This document shows positions 44,153 to 52,082 of a stretch of DNA of 64,000 nt, piece by piece (within the stretch, counting starts at the first letter, position 1; the number at the start of each line of letters is the position of its first letter). Source of the DNA: Cloacimonetes bacterium UBA5210 (GTDB lineage Bacteria > Cloacimonadota > Cloacimonadia > Cloacimonadales > Cloacimonadaceae); the NCBI GenBank assembly GCA_002412625.1, contig DHVK01000044.1, forward strand, positions 1-64,000, given 5' to 3'. The translations under genes and the position numbers were made by a program. Under the pieces are notes generated by a model. That model did not search any database, had not been told where the DNA came from, and worked only from the letters and a program-made list of their open reading frames with translations.

Positions 44153-45835
44153 CTATTTTTGGATCACAAACTTCTCTTTGAGCTGGAAGTCCTTACCCTC
44201 CAGAACCAAGAAATATACTCCGCTGGGTAATCTGCGCTGGATAGGCAGGATCCGCTGAAAATCCCCCTCGGGGCATACACCCAATGATCCGCGTTCCACC
44301 ATTTGCCCTTTGCTGTTATATACCGTGAAATCTAATAACTGCATTTGTTCAAGCTTCAGCTGCAGGGAGACTGACTCTCCCGCGGGATTGGGGAACACGC
44401 TCAATCCGTTGATCTCCGGGACTTGCGCGTTGTCACTACTCTCCGGTTTGTTCTGATACACAGGCCCATAGTAATGCTCGTCCCCATCGTAATCTGAGGC
44501 CAGAAGCCAGTAATATGCCGGCAGCACAGCTTCCGAGTCGGTATAGGAGTAGGCACTGGGCTGCGAGCTGTTTGTGGCAGGAATCAGGGGGCTGATGTAT
44601 TCGGCATCATCCAGAAGCGAACTTGCAGAACGCAGAACATGGTAACCCCGCAGCTGACTCTCGGACTGGCTCAGCCAGGTTATCAGGCAAGAAGTTCCCG
44701 CCAGATAGTTCACAAAGAAAGAGGAAAGCTGCACCGGAAGCGTGTCTCCGGTTTCCAGATACAAAGTTAGGTTAGCCTTTCCTCCGAGACCTGACACAGT
44801 GAAAGACGTGATCTCGTTAACCGAGCTATATTCAGTTATCTGCCCACTGCTGGTGGTGCATCCTATTACATTCAGACCTGGATGCGAAATACTGTAAGCA
44901 GCGTTTAAGGCCGTTCCGTCTTCGCAAGCGATAGTATATGCAAAGCTTGATTCAATAAGCTGCGCCTGCACCGAATAATCGTAGATTCCGGGGCTTGCAG
45001 GCAGGATGGCTATGTTTTGATAGCTGCTACCGTTGTCTGCCGTAACCGACATCTGCGCCGGCTGCTCAATGATGGCTGTTCCTGCCGATTGTCCTGAGTT
45101 GGCGGATATTGTCTGCACGTTTATCCAGTCCGAATATTGGCCCGATGCTGGCTTGGCGCGGAAGATGTAGTCGGTCTCTGCCGATAGCTGATTCACTCTG
45201 ATCACAGGTTGCTCTGTGCTAACTTGACTTACCGAATCAAGTGAGCACAGTTCTGTGTATTGAAGATCGTCAAGTATAAATGACCCGCTGTTGATGGCAG
45301 TAACCACAAACCGCAGGCGATAGGTTCCGGCCAGGTTAATCCCGACCTGGTATCTGGTGTAAGTGGATCTTAAATTGCCAAGATTGCCGCTGATAGCTTG
45401 CAAAGTCAGCAAATCTGTCCAGACACTACCATCAGAAGAAATCTGCAGCTTGGTGGTGAGGACATTACTTGATGCTGGCACACGCGCAAAGAATGATACC
45501 GTCCCGGGATTTGAAACTACACCGGTCTGAGCATATCCATTTAGCCTGTTGATCACCGCACAACGTTGCCCGGTGTGTGCATAGACTGCGTTGTCAAAAA
45601 TTGTAGCATTTTGAATGCTCCATGCTCCAGGAAACTCGGAGCTTCCTTCAAAATCAAAGAAACTTGCAAACCCCTGTTTTACTTCCAAATCACAGCTTTC
45701 CGCCGGGGAAAGGGCATCCCACCGTGCAGTGAAACCATCGTGGGCTATCGCCGTTGCCCTTAGATTCGTAACTTGGGAAGCGCTAAGCACTCCAAACATG
45801 AAAAACACAAAGAGAACAAATACAAACCGCTTCAT
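44153..45835 (-). CDS. Secreted multidomain protein with C-terminal sorting-like domain
   Basis: A 560-residue exported protein with signal peptide (MKRFVFVLFVFFMFGVLSAS). A fibronectin type III-like start (QVTNLRATAIAHDGFTARWD), a jelly-roll-like domain (about 55-190), more beta-sandwich regions, and a module LPVQLSSFFVNY...LIPATNSSQ followed by a type-A-like sorting domain (FPNPAGESVSLQL to the end). The pre-sorting module is paralogous to that of the convergent GLUG protein at 41269-43467 (LIPATN, YYWL, DFDG/DYDG, FGPI/YGPV align). No catalytic motif. Probably surface-exposed or secreted. Confidence 0.78.
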   Translation of the reverse strand: MKRFVFVLFVFFMFGVLSASQVTNLRATAIAHDGFTARWDALSPAESCDLEVKQGFASFFDFEGSSEFPGAWSIQNATIFDNAVYAHTGQRCAVINRLNGYAQTGVVSNPGTVSFFARVPASSNVLTTKLQISSDGSVWTDLLTLQAISGNLGNLRSTYTRYQVGINLAGTYRLRFVVTAINSGSFILDDLQYTELCSLDSVSQVSTEQPVIRVNQLSAETDYIFRAKPASGQYSDWINVQTISANSGQSAGTAIIEQPAQMSVTADNGSSYQNIAILPASPGIYDYSVQAQLIESSFAYTIACEDGTALNAAYSISHPGLNVIGCTTSSGQITEYSSVNEITSFTVSGLGGKANLTLYLETGDTLPVQLSSFFVNYLAGTSCLITWLSQSESQLRGYHVLRSASSLLDDAEYISPLIPATNSSQPSAYSYTDSEAVLPAYYWLLASDYDGDEHYYGPVYQNKPESSDNAQVPEINGLSVFPNPAGESVSLQLKLEQMQLLDFTVYNSKGQMVERGSLGVCPEGDFQRILPIQRRLPSGVYFLVLEGKDFQLKEKFVIQK

Positions 45836-45871
45836 AAATAACTCCTTATAGCCTTGTTTTCCGATTGTTAC

Positions 45872-47470
45872 TTAATTCGACCGCGCCCTTTTGATAAATA
45901 TATTCCAGACGCTCTTCCAAAAATATCGCCAATCAGTGCGAATGGGATGCTCCATCTTTTGCACCAGATATCTGCGTTCGGATTCTACGATTTCTTCAAA
46001 GGTCTTGGGCATGTCCGCGTAGAAAGGCGGCAACAAGCCGGGCTTGACCCTTAGTCTCAACTCCTGCATGTCCGGTGGATACAGGCTGAAATAGTGCTCA
46101 CTGAGCGCGCGTACACCCACCAAAGTCAGCTCTCCCGCAAAGAAATTCAAAAACTGTGGCAGTTCATCGATCCAGAGCTTGCGCATCACTTTGCCCCAGG
46201 ATGTGATGCGGAAATCATCCTTGAACTTTCCGCCTTCCTGCAAATCGTTCGTAGCGTGCACATAGGCTTGCAGATACTCGCTGTAGGGGTGCATGGTGCG
46301 GAATTTCTTTACATAGATTGTTTTCCCGTTCAAGCCCTTGCGCTTCAAGCGGATCAGCGGTCCATAAGTGGGGTTCGCGTCTGCGCGCGGTTCGCGGCTT
46401 TTGCGCAAGATGAAGTGCATGGTGCCGTCGATTTCACGCTTGTGAATCAGATCAAAACCACAAAAGTAGAACCTACCCAGGATTTCAGTCTCAGACAGCG
46501 CGCGGCCCCTGCCTTTTGTGAGCGCAAAATACCAGCCCTGAAGCACCGGAAGCTTGGGCATAACTCTGCAAAAGAGGAAATCCATGAAGTACACGACTCT
46601 GCCCAGATATGGCGTAAAGTGATTGTAGAAGCCCTGTTTGCGCTCGGTGATGGTCTGCCCTCTGCAGATAAAAACTCCACCCAGGCTTAGCATTTCGTTT
46701 GCTCTGATGAAATAGGCGTTCAACCGGCGGAAGTCATTGATTTTATGCAGATTGATAAACAGAGCTTTGCTTTCGGCAGCTTCGTTTTCGATATTGAAAT
46801 ACGTCTCGCTATTCAGCACCAAGGTTTTCGCTTTGCTGAAGCGGCTGAGATCGACATAGTCATTGATGAAATCCAGCAGATTGCGATGGTCTTTCAGATA
46901 GGTCTGGAAGATCGGGACCATGATGCTATCTTCCGGGATTGCTTTGGAAAAAGGTGGGATGTAAGCTTCGTTTGAGATCACCGGGATCTGCAATGGCTCA
47001 TCAAGATAGAACTTCGGGCTCTGCAGGTTCTCCATTTCCTTGGAGCGGGTATAAAGGCCCGTGGCAGCGAAGGTCTTATTCTCTTTGTGGAAGCGGAGGG
47101 CGTAATACAAACCGATGAAGATAAACAGCTCCAGCACCACTACTCCCAGAATCGTGCCCAATACTATGTATCTGGAATAGTGAAACTTACCAAACACATA
47201 CATAACAATGAGCAGAAGCATGATCGCCGCCGCGTCACACTTGAGCAGGCGTTTCAGCAGCTCGGCGCCGCTGGCTATAGTCTTGATCGAATACTTCAGA
47301 CCCCAAATGCCGGAGCCGATCCAGATCAAAGTGAATGGGATCAGGGAACGCCAATACACGCTGATTATGACCCGGGTACCGCTGCGGAGCTTCGCCACAA
47401 ATAGGAAGGAAAATAGCACAATGGCGATATCCAGCAGAAACATGCTATACATCCCCAGTTTATGCTTCAT
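45872..47470 (-). CDS. Initiating bacterial sugar transferase with atypical N-terminal and central regions
   Basis: A 532-residue membrane protein. Four membrane helices fill residues about 7-125. The C-terminal 160 residues are the catalytic sugar-transferase domain (KRKGLNGKTIYVKKFRTM, KLWIDELPQFLNFFAGELTL, VGVRALSEHY, VKPGLLPPFY), which loads the first sugar phosphate onto undecaprenyl phosphate. The usual KRxFD helix just before the catalytic domain is missing, and a roughly 230-residue central part (about 130-360) is not the CoA-binding-like domain of WbaP. It includes GGVFICRGQTITERKQGF and may be an unusual methyltransferase-like fold. This is the last gene of the polysaccharide locus in transcription order, preceded by a structured leader. 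Confidence 0.82.
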   Translation of the reverse strand: MKHKLGMYSMFLLDIAIVLFSFLFVAKLRSGTRVIISVYWRSLIPFTLIWIGSGIWGLKYSIKTIASGAELLKRLLKCDAAAIMLLLIVMYVFGKFHYSRYIVLGTILGVVVLELFIFIGLYYALRFHKENKTFAATGLYTRSKEMENLQSPKFYLDEPLQIPVISNEAYIPPFSKAIPEDSIMVPIFQTYLKDHRNLLDFINDYVDLSRFSKAKTLVLNSETYFNIENEAAESKALFINLHKINDFRRLNAYFIRANEMLSLGGVFICRGQTITERKQGFYNHFTPYLGRVVYFMDFLFCRVMPKLPVLQGWYFALTKGRGRALSETEILGRFYFCGFDLIHKREIDGTMHFILRKSREPRADANPTYGPLIRLKRKGLNGKTIYVKKFRTMHPYSEYLQAYVHATNDLQEGGKFKDDFRITSWGKVMRKLWIDELPQFLNFFAGELTLVGVRALSEHYFSLYPPDMQELRLRVKPGLLPPFYADMPKTFEEIVESERRYLVQKMEHPIRTDWRYFWKSVWNIFIKRARSN

Positions 47471-47570
47471 CGGTTAGTCCTAAACGATGTATCCGAAAAT
47501 ATAATACTGAAGCCCGGAAACTCTCTCCGATGATTTCCAGCTCCAGTACTAATTGCTTTATTGATGCGCT

Positions 47571-47655
47571 GCTCTTCCATCTTGCCATTGAAGAGCATCG
47601 GTACATATCAAAATTCTTGTATTTATCGGGTCTTATTCGACCGGCTTGCGTCGCC
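47571..47655 (-). promoter_or_regulatory. Structured RNA leader before the sugar transferase gene
   Basis: On the - strand, 101-185 bases before the start codon, three hairpins follow one another: GGCGACGCAAGCC (47643-47655), GGTC-GAATAA-GACC (47629-47642) and GCTCTTC...GAAGAGC (47571-47596). ACAGGGGAAG and a GGAGAA loop lie just upstream. The string ACAGGG...GACGCAAGCC resembles the conserved half of c-di-GMP-I (GEMM) riboswitches, but the second half of that fold is not evident. Confidence 0.35.
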
Positions 47656-47897
47656 GATTTCTCCATCACTTCCCCTGTTGATTAATTTCATCTGATAATC
47701 TTTCTTTGGCTCAGCAAAATACTAATTAAGAAAGATGTCAACTACTTTTTTCTAATCCTCCGCTTCAGCCAGCCTACTTCGAACATTATCAACCATATAG
47801 CCCGCTTCATTGTTCTCTGCCGGGTTGAAGCCTGTTGTCGCGATAGCAATCAACTACCGAAACCACGAGCCCTGCTCGGGGGCGATTCTCTCACCTG

Positions 47898-47964
47898 CCT
47901 CCCATACACCTCCCAAAGAGTTCCCAAACAGCGCATGGGAAGTGTTCGGGAGCTCCATGATTGG
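47898..47964. repeat. Hairpin repeat, copy 2
   Basis: Arms 47898-47926 and 47936-47964 match at 20 of 29 as an inverted repeat. The left half matches 2313-2340 at 25 of 28 and the right half is co-linear with 2341-2378 at 24 of 38, without gaps. Confidence 0.7.
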
Positions 47965-48229
47965 CTCCGCGGACACCTGATTGAAGGGAGCGCTCCACTG
48001 TCCAGTTAACCGGTCAACGGCGGCTTTAACCCGGTTTATGCATTTGGTTTCATTTGACCTTGCATATCTTACGAGTGCATGATTTTGGTTAACGATAGAA
48101 CACAGATTGGGCGGATTGAGCGGATAGGACGGATTTTCTGATTGCATAAGAGTACGAGATTGATGTGTAGCTGGGTTTTGATTCAATGGCTGCAGTGAAG
48201 TACCGGGCTTCAGTGTAATTCAGACAACA

Positions 48230-48255
48230 AAAAGATCATGAAGATCATGGGGATC
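48230..48255. repeat. GATCATG-type short repeat
   Basis: AGATCATGAAGATCATGGGG within 48230-48255. Related blocks lie at about 49185-49218 (opposite strand), 49755-49780 and 49868-49900, so the repeats bracket the deacetylase-like gene and the GxxExxY gene. Confidence 0.7.
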
Positions 48256-48368
48256 CCGTAGATCACAGTTCTATCATCACACAATAAATCCCACTAACCC
48301 GTTAAATCCGCTCAATCTGCGTTCCATTCACCATTCATCGTTAATCATTCTTCGTTAATCCTAAAAAG

Positions 48369-49166
48369 CTACCTCCACTCCAGCCGCACGATCATCCGAT
48401 CCACCATGTTTCCGGCTTTCAATCTTCTACCCAGATCCTGCACATTCTCAATCCTCAAACCGGGCTTAAGCTCTCGATAGCCACCATCTTTTTGGCGCAT
48501 CAGGTACTCCACCCTGTCTCCGCTTACTCTGAAGTACACAATGTCTTGATTGCGCAGATCCATTTCGGCATCACAACGAATATGCATCGTTCGGTAATTA
48601 TGGTCGCGCCACAGCAACGTATTGTCCACTCCCAAGGGGCGATTGTATGCCGCTGTGCAGGTGATGTTTAGCTCCAGGTGATCATTCAGGATGTTTTTGA
48701 ACTTCATCCAAGCGCTGCCTTTGATGTCCTGCTCATTATGGCCGATCTTATCGCCAATTGTCGTCTCCAGGCAATCGTAAAGCAAGCCCAAATCATGCTT
48801 CATGTCCCAAAGCTCTTTGGCAATTTCCTTGGTCATACAATCTGTTCCTGGTCTCACAAAATAGGTCGAGCGCCAGCCCAAGGAGTGTTCAAGCCTGGCC
48901 AGCTCCATCATCCTACGCGCATTTGAGTGCACATCGTGGTGCAAAACAAAAAAGCTCGGCTTACTCAGCCGAGCTACGTGTAAATATATCTCATTGGTGG
49001 GCTTGTAAGCCTCAATGTCTTCCAGGAAGTCCCGATATTCGGCCAAGCGGATCCTGCCGACCGAGAAGCGCTGGTAACGCTCTGCCAGGCTTCCCAGGAA
49101 GTAGTTCAGGGAATAAAGATATTTGTGCCTGTAGGTCTTTATGTGGCTGCTATTCTGTTTGTCCAT
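48369..49166 (-). CDS. Polysaccharide-deacetylase-like protein
   Basis: A 265-residue protein. FFVLHHDVHSNARRMMELAR (residues about 72-91) and GWRSTYFVRPG resemble the first metal-binding motif and second strand of NodB-type carbohydrate esterases, as in the related 51280-52047 protein (LRHDVDKKPGN, KASYYFRIVPE). The second Asp of HDVD is His here, and the usual HxxxH zinc pair is not obvious (DMKHDLGLLYD occupies its place), so activity is doubtful. It lies in the polysaccharide locus between repeat blocks; ribosome-binding site weak. Confidence 0.55.
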   Translation of the reverse strand: MDKQNSSHIKTYRHKYLYSLNYFLGSLAERYQRFSVGRIRLAEYRDFLEDIEAYKPTNEIYLHVARLSKPSFFVLHHDVHSNARRMMELARLEHSLGWRSTYFVRPGTDCMTKEIAKELWDMKHDLGLLYDCLETTIGDKIGHNEQDIKGSAWMKFKNILNDHLELNITCTAAYNRPLGVDNTLLWRDHNYRTMHIRCDAEMDLRNQDIVYFRVSGDRVEYLMRQKDGGYRELKPGLRIENVQDLGRRLKAGNMVDRMIVRLEWR

Positions 49167-49341
49167 GATTCTTTTATAGAACGCAGATCCCCATGATCAG
49201 CATGATCTTCATGATCATTTGACAGTACAATCGGTGTAAAATAGATTTCGGGGTCTTGCTTGATTATGCAGAAAAATAAACACTCTCGCTCCTGTGGACG
49301 AAGCACATCAATTTTATCCTGTCTTGGACAAATTCTCGGCT

Positions 49342-49728
49342 TCACTTCTGGGAGTTCCAAAATGTCTTTCTTTTCACTTCCGGCTCTTTGCCGAAGTTTA
49401 GCAGAAGTCCAATCTCTTTATCAGTAGCCCTTAGATAGTTCAGAAGTTGTAAAGCATGTTCCTGGCGGAGCGACTCGGCAGCCTTCAGTTCCACGATTAC
49501 AGTGTCATTAATCAACATATCAGCGTAATAGTCACCAACCTCGATACCTTCATAAAAGACATTGATCCGGTGTTGGCACTTAACATCGTAACCATTCTTC
49601 TGAAGCTCGATCCTGAGAGCATTCTCGTACACTTTTTCCAAAAAACCGTAACGCAGCTTATTGTAGACAGTGTAAAAGCACTTGATTATTCCTTCGGTCA
49701 ATTCACTGTGAAGACACTTTTCATTCAT
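49342..49728 (-). CDS. GxxExxY protein
   Basis: A 128-residue small protein of the PD-(D/E)XK-like GxxExxY family: YGFLEKVYENAL at about residues 27-38 gives the signature G-x-x-E-x-x-Y, with DTVIVELKAAESL as the nuclease-like core E-x-K. The ATG at 49728 has GAGG upstream; a GTG at 49737 is in frame. The function of the family is unknown. It has no link to sugar synthesis and is bracketed by GATCATG-type repeats, so it looks like a passenger gene. Confidence 0.85.
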   Translation of the reverse strand: MNEKCLHSELTEGIIKCFYTVYNKLRYGFLEKVYENALRIELQKNGYDVKCQHRINVFYEGIEVGDYYADMLINDTVIVELKAAESLRQEHALQLLNYLRATDKEIGLLLNFGKEPEVKRKTFWNSQK

Positions 49729-49754
49729 CACACTCACCTCTCCCAGAAATCAAA

Positions 49755-49900
49755 AGATCAAGATCATGCAGATCAAAGTTCCATCTAAACTGATAATCCC
49801 TTCACTCAATACACAGTGAAGATACCTATAGTACTTAACATCCCACTCATCCAAAACAAAATCCCGGAGATCCTGGAGATCATGGGGATCAAAGTTCTAT
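49755..49900. repeat. Two further GATCATG-type repeats
   Basis: AAGATCATGCAGATCAAAGT (from about 49760) and GAGATCATGGGGATCAAAGT (from about 49876), each followed by TCYATCTAAA, share at least 30 aligned bases. The second runs up to the stop of the epimerase gene. Confidence 0.7.
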
Positions 49901-50826
49901 CTAAAAAACTCCACCGTCCGGCGTAAGCCTTCCTTAAAATCCACCTTCACTTCATAGCCCAGCAGCTCCTTCGCCTTCTCAATCCCCGCCAGCGAATGCT
50001 TCACATCCCCGGCGCGATCACGCTCGAACTTCGGCTCAATCTTCTTGCCCAAAATCTCATTGATCATATTCACCAAATCGATCAGGGTATAGCGTTCTCC
50101 GCAAGCGATGTTGATCACTTCACCCGCTGCCTTCGGTGCTGTGCAAGCCTGGATATTCGCCCACACATTGTTTTCCACAAAGGTGAAATCTCTCGATTGA
50201 CTGCCATCGCCGTAGATCACCGGCTCTTTATCTGCCATGATCAGCTTGATGAATTTCGGGATCACCGCAGAGTATTGGCTGGTGGGGTCCTGATTGGGGC
50301 CGAAAACGTTAAAATAGCGCAACGCGACTGTCTCCAAGCCATAAATCTGGGAGAAGATCTGGCAATAACGCTCTTGCGCGTATTTGGTGAGCGCGTAGGG
50401 CGACATCGGGTTGATCGGCATCGTCTCTACCTTGGGCAAGCTTTCGCTATTGCCGTATATCGATGAAGATGAAGCGCATACCACCCGCTTCACGCCAAAT
50501 TCCTTCGCCGCTTCCAGGATGTTCAACATACCCAGAATGTTCACGTCGTTGGAAGTAATCGGATCGTTAATCGAGCGCGGCACCGAAGGCAAAGCCCCCT
50601 GATGTAGGATGTAATCCACACCCTTCACGGCAGATCTCACGATGTGAAAACTGCGTAAATCACCCTCGATCATGGTCAGGTTTTCGTTCTTCATCAGGGG
50701 CAGGATGTTCTCCCGCTTCCCGGTGGCAAAATTGTCCAGTACTACTACCTGCTGCCCTTGTTTGAGCAGCTCGGAAACGATGTTTGAGCCGATAAAGCCG
50801 GCTCCGCCTGTTACTAAATACTTCAT
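49897..50826 (-). CDS. NAD-dependent sugar epimerase (UDP-GlcNAc/UDP-Glc 4-epimerase type)
   Basis: A 309-residue extended SDR. NAD motif TGGAGFIGSNIV (residues about 6-17), active-site SSSSIYGN with YALTKYAQE (Y-x3-K), and RYFNVFGPNQDP. The overall pattern fits the WbpP/GalE-like 4-epimerase group acting on UDP-hexoses or UDP-N-acetylhexosamines; exact substrate not readable. AGGAT precedes the start. The gene lies three bases from the four-helix-bundle gene, which appears inserted. Confidence 0.87.
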   Translation of the reverse strand: MKYLVTGGAGFIGSNIVSELLKQGQQVVVLDNFATGKRENILPLMKNENLTMIEGDLRSFHIVRSAVKGVDYILHQGALPSVPRSINDPITSNDVNILGMLNILEAAKEFGVKRVVCASSSSIYGNSESLPKVETMPINPMSPYALTKYAQERYCQIFSQIYGLETVALRYFNVFGPNQDPTSQYSAVIPKFIKLIMADKEPVIYGDGSQSRDFTFVENNVWANIQACTAPKAAGEVINIACGERYTLIDLVNMINEILGKKIEPKFERDRAGDVKHSLAGIEKAKELLGYEVKVDFKEGLRRTVEFFR

Positions 50827-50829
50827 TTT

Positions 50830-51231
50830 TTATCCTGTTGTAGGGTTGTAGGGTTGTGGGGTTTTAGGGTTTTGGGGTTTTGGGGAATTGCTTAACTTAT
50901 TGATTAATCCTATTAGCATCATTCTCAATACCTTCATCCTGTCAGTCAGTTCGGTCAGGTCACTTATCAATCCAAGTCTTTCACAGATAATCAATTGTGT
51001 CTCAATCTCAGCCAGGGATCCTTTCGCGATGTAAAGAAACTGGACGAATTCTTTCACATTTCTTCTACCCTGACCCTCTGCAATGTTTGAAGGAATCGAT
51101 ACAACTGCCCTTCTCATTTGCGAGACCAATCCAAACTGCTCATTAGCTGGGAACTTGGCTGTAAGACTGTAAACATCCTCGACCAAGTCAATACCACGCT
51201 TCCAAACTTCTAAGTCCTTAAAACTATTCAT
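50830..51231 (-). CDS. Four-helix-bundle protein (S23/IVS family)
   Basis: A 133-residue protein: FKDLEVWKRGIDLVEDVY (residues 4-21), AVVSIPSNIAEGQGRRNVKE (42-61) and FLYIAKGSLAEIETQL are hallmarks of the family first seen in 23S rRNA intervening sequences and related to the Avd accessory protein of diversity-generating retroelements. The last 19 residues (NSPKPQNPKTPQPYNPTTG) are encoded by the G-rich repeat 50843-50885, so the C-terminus appears to derive from the repeat. Function of free-standing members is unknown. No reverse transcriptase or rRNA is nearby. Confidence 0.85.
   Translation of the reverse strand: MNSFKDLEVWKRGIDLVEDVYSLTAKFPANEQFGLVSQMRRAVVSIPSNIAEGQGRRNVKEFVQFLYIAKGSLAEIETQLIICERLGLISDLTELTDRMKVLRMMLIGLINKLSNSPKPQNPKTPQPYNPTTG
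50843..50885. repeat. G-tract repeat, left arm
   Basis: Six runs of 3-4 G separated by TTG, TTT or TTTT units on the + strand. It is the inverted counterpart of the C-tract block at 51239-51268, so the four-helix-bundle gene lies between inverted arms. The six tracts could form a G-quadruplex. Confidence 0.75.
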
Positions 51232-51238
51232 AACATCT

Positions 51239-51268
51239 CCAAAACCCTAAAACCCAACAACCCCAAAA
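51239..51268. repeat. C-tract repeat, right arm
   Basis: CCAAAACCCTAAAACCCAAC followed by AACCCCAAAA; the reverse complement of the G-tract pattern at 50843-50885. It ends just before the ribosome-binding site of the four-helix-bundle gene. Confidence 0.75.
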
Positions 51269-51279
51269 CTGTAACAGAC

Positions 51280-52047
51280 TTATCTGCGTGATCTGCGTGC
51301 CAACATTCCCTTGATCGAGTTCTTCACATTCTGCCCAACCAGCTCCACCACCCAAGGCACCAATTCATCATTCCAGCGCTGGGGATGCGTATTGATCATC
51401 ATCTGTTTCGGCATTGCACCCTGTTTGATCAGTTCGATAAAGTGCTCTGTGCTCTTCACCTCAATCTCAAAGGGACTCTCCACCTTATCCCGGATGCTGG
51501 CATCGCGATTATTCCATTTCCTGCCCGTGTCCGTAATGTAGAACAGCTTGTAGTAATCAATGTCGAAGTAAGGCTCGCCAATGATCCCATATTTTCGGTA
51601 ATCGTAATGTTTCCATAAGTCCTTGTTGTCATACTTGGAGAGCGGACTGCCATGCATACAGATCGTATCAATAGGTGCCATCTTTCTCAGCTTTTCAAGA
51701 TTCTGTTCAAAGCTTCTAATCGCCTTTTCGGGATCACCCTTAGCGGGATCCATATCCTCATAATGATAACCGATCTCATGCCCCAGCTTTTTGATCGCCA
51801 AGAGCCTATCCACATGCAAGGATTCCGGTACTATCCGGAAATAGTAGGACGCTTTTAGCCCTTTCTCATGCTCGATCTCTGCAAAACACAACGAATTGCC
51901 CGGTTTCTTATCCACGTCGTGCCTCAAAATCACTACTTTCTGCTGCGGGGCATTCAAATATTCCCTGAAGGTCTGGAACTCGAAGCCTGCGCTTATCAAT
52001 GCCTCTAGCATCTCGCGATATCTTGCAATAGTAAAATCAAACATCAT
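51280..52047 (-). CDS. Polysaccharide deacetylase-like protein
   Basis: A 255-residue protein with VVILRHDVDKKPGN (residues about 38-51), the HDVD metal and catalytic-base motif of carbohydrate esterase family 4, ASYYFRIVPES, and HEIGYHYEDMD (about 90-100), where the second zinc histidine pair is expected. CMHGSPLSKYD and MINTHPQRW follow as late catalytic motifs. Probably a WbmS-like sugar deacetylase acting in polysaccharide synthesis. Followed by degenerate ATCTGCG repeats. Confidence 0.75.
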   Translation of the reverse strand: MMFDFTIARYREMLEALISAGFEFQTFREYLNAPQQKVVILRHDVDKKPGNSLCFAEIEHEKGLKASYYFRIVPESLHVDRLLAIKKLGHEIGYHYEDMDPAKGDPEKAIRSFEQNLEKLRKMAPIDTICMHGSPLSKYDNKDLWKHYDYRKYGIIGEPYFDIDYYKLFYITDTGRKWNNRDASIRDKVESPFEIEVKSTEHFIELIKQGAMPKQMMINTHPQRWNDELVPWVVELVGQNVKNSIKGMLARRSRR

Positions 52048-52082
52048 TTAAATCCGAATAATCCGTCAAATCCGTGTGCCCA

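Larger units (their letters stand above)
47656..48368. other. Intergenic region with several repeat types
   Basis: No gene is supported. It carries hairpin repeat copy 2 (47898-47964), CGGATTGAGCGGATAGGACG (about 48114-48133), the GATCATG repeat (48230-48255) and AATCCGCTCAATCTGCG (about 48306-48322). Short frames at 47460-47669 and 47854-48186 translate these repeats. Confidence 0.55.

Noticed and set aside
47460..47669. 69-codon - strand frame before the sugar transferase
   Set aside because: It covers the structured leader, its end overlaps the real start, and its composition is not protein-like.
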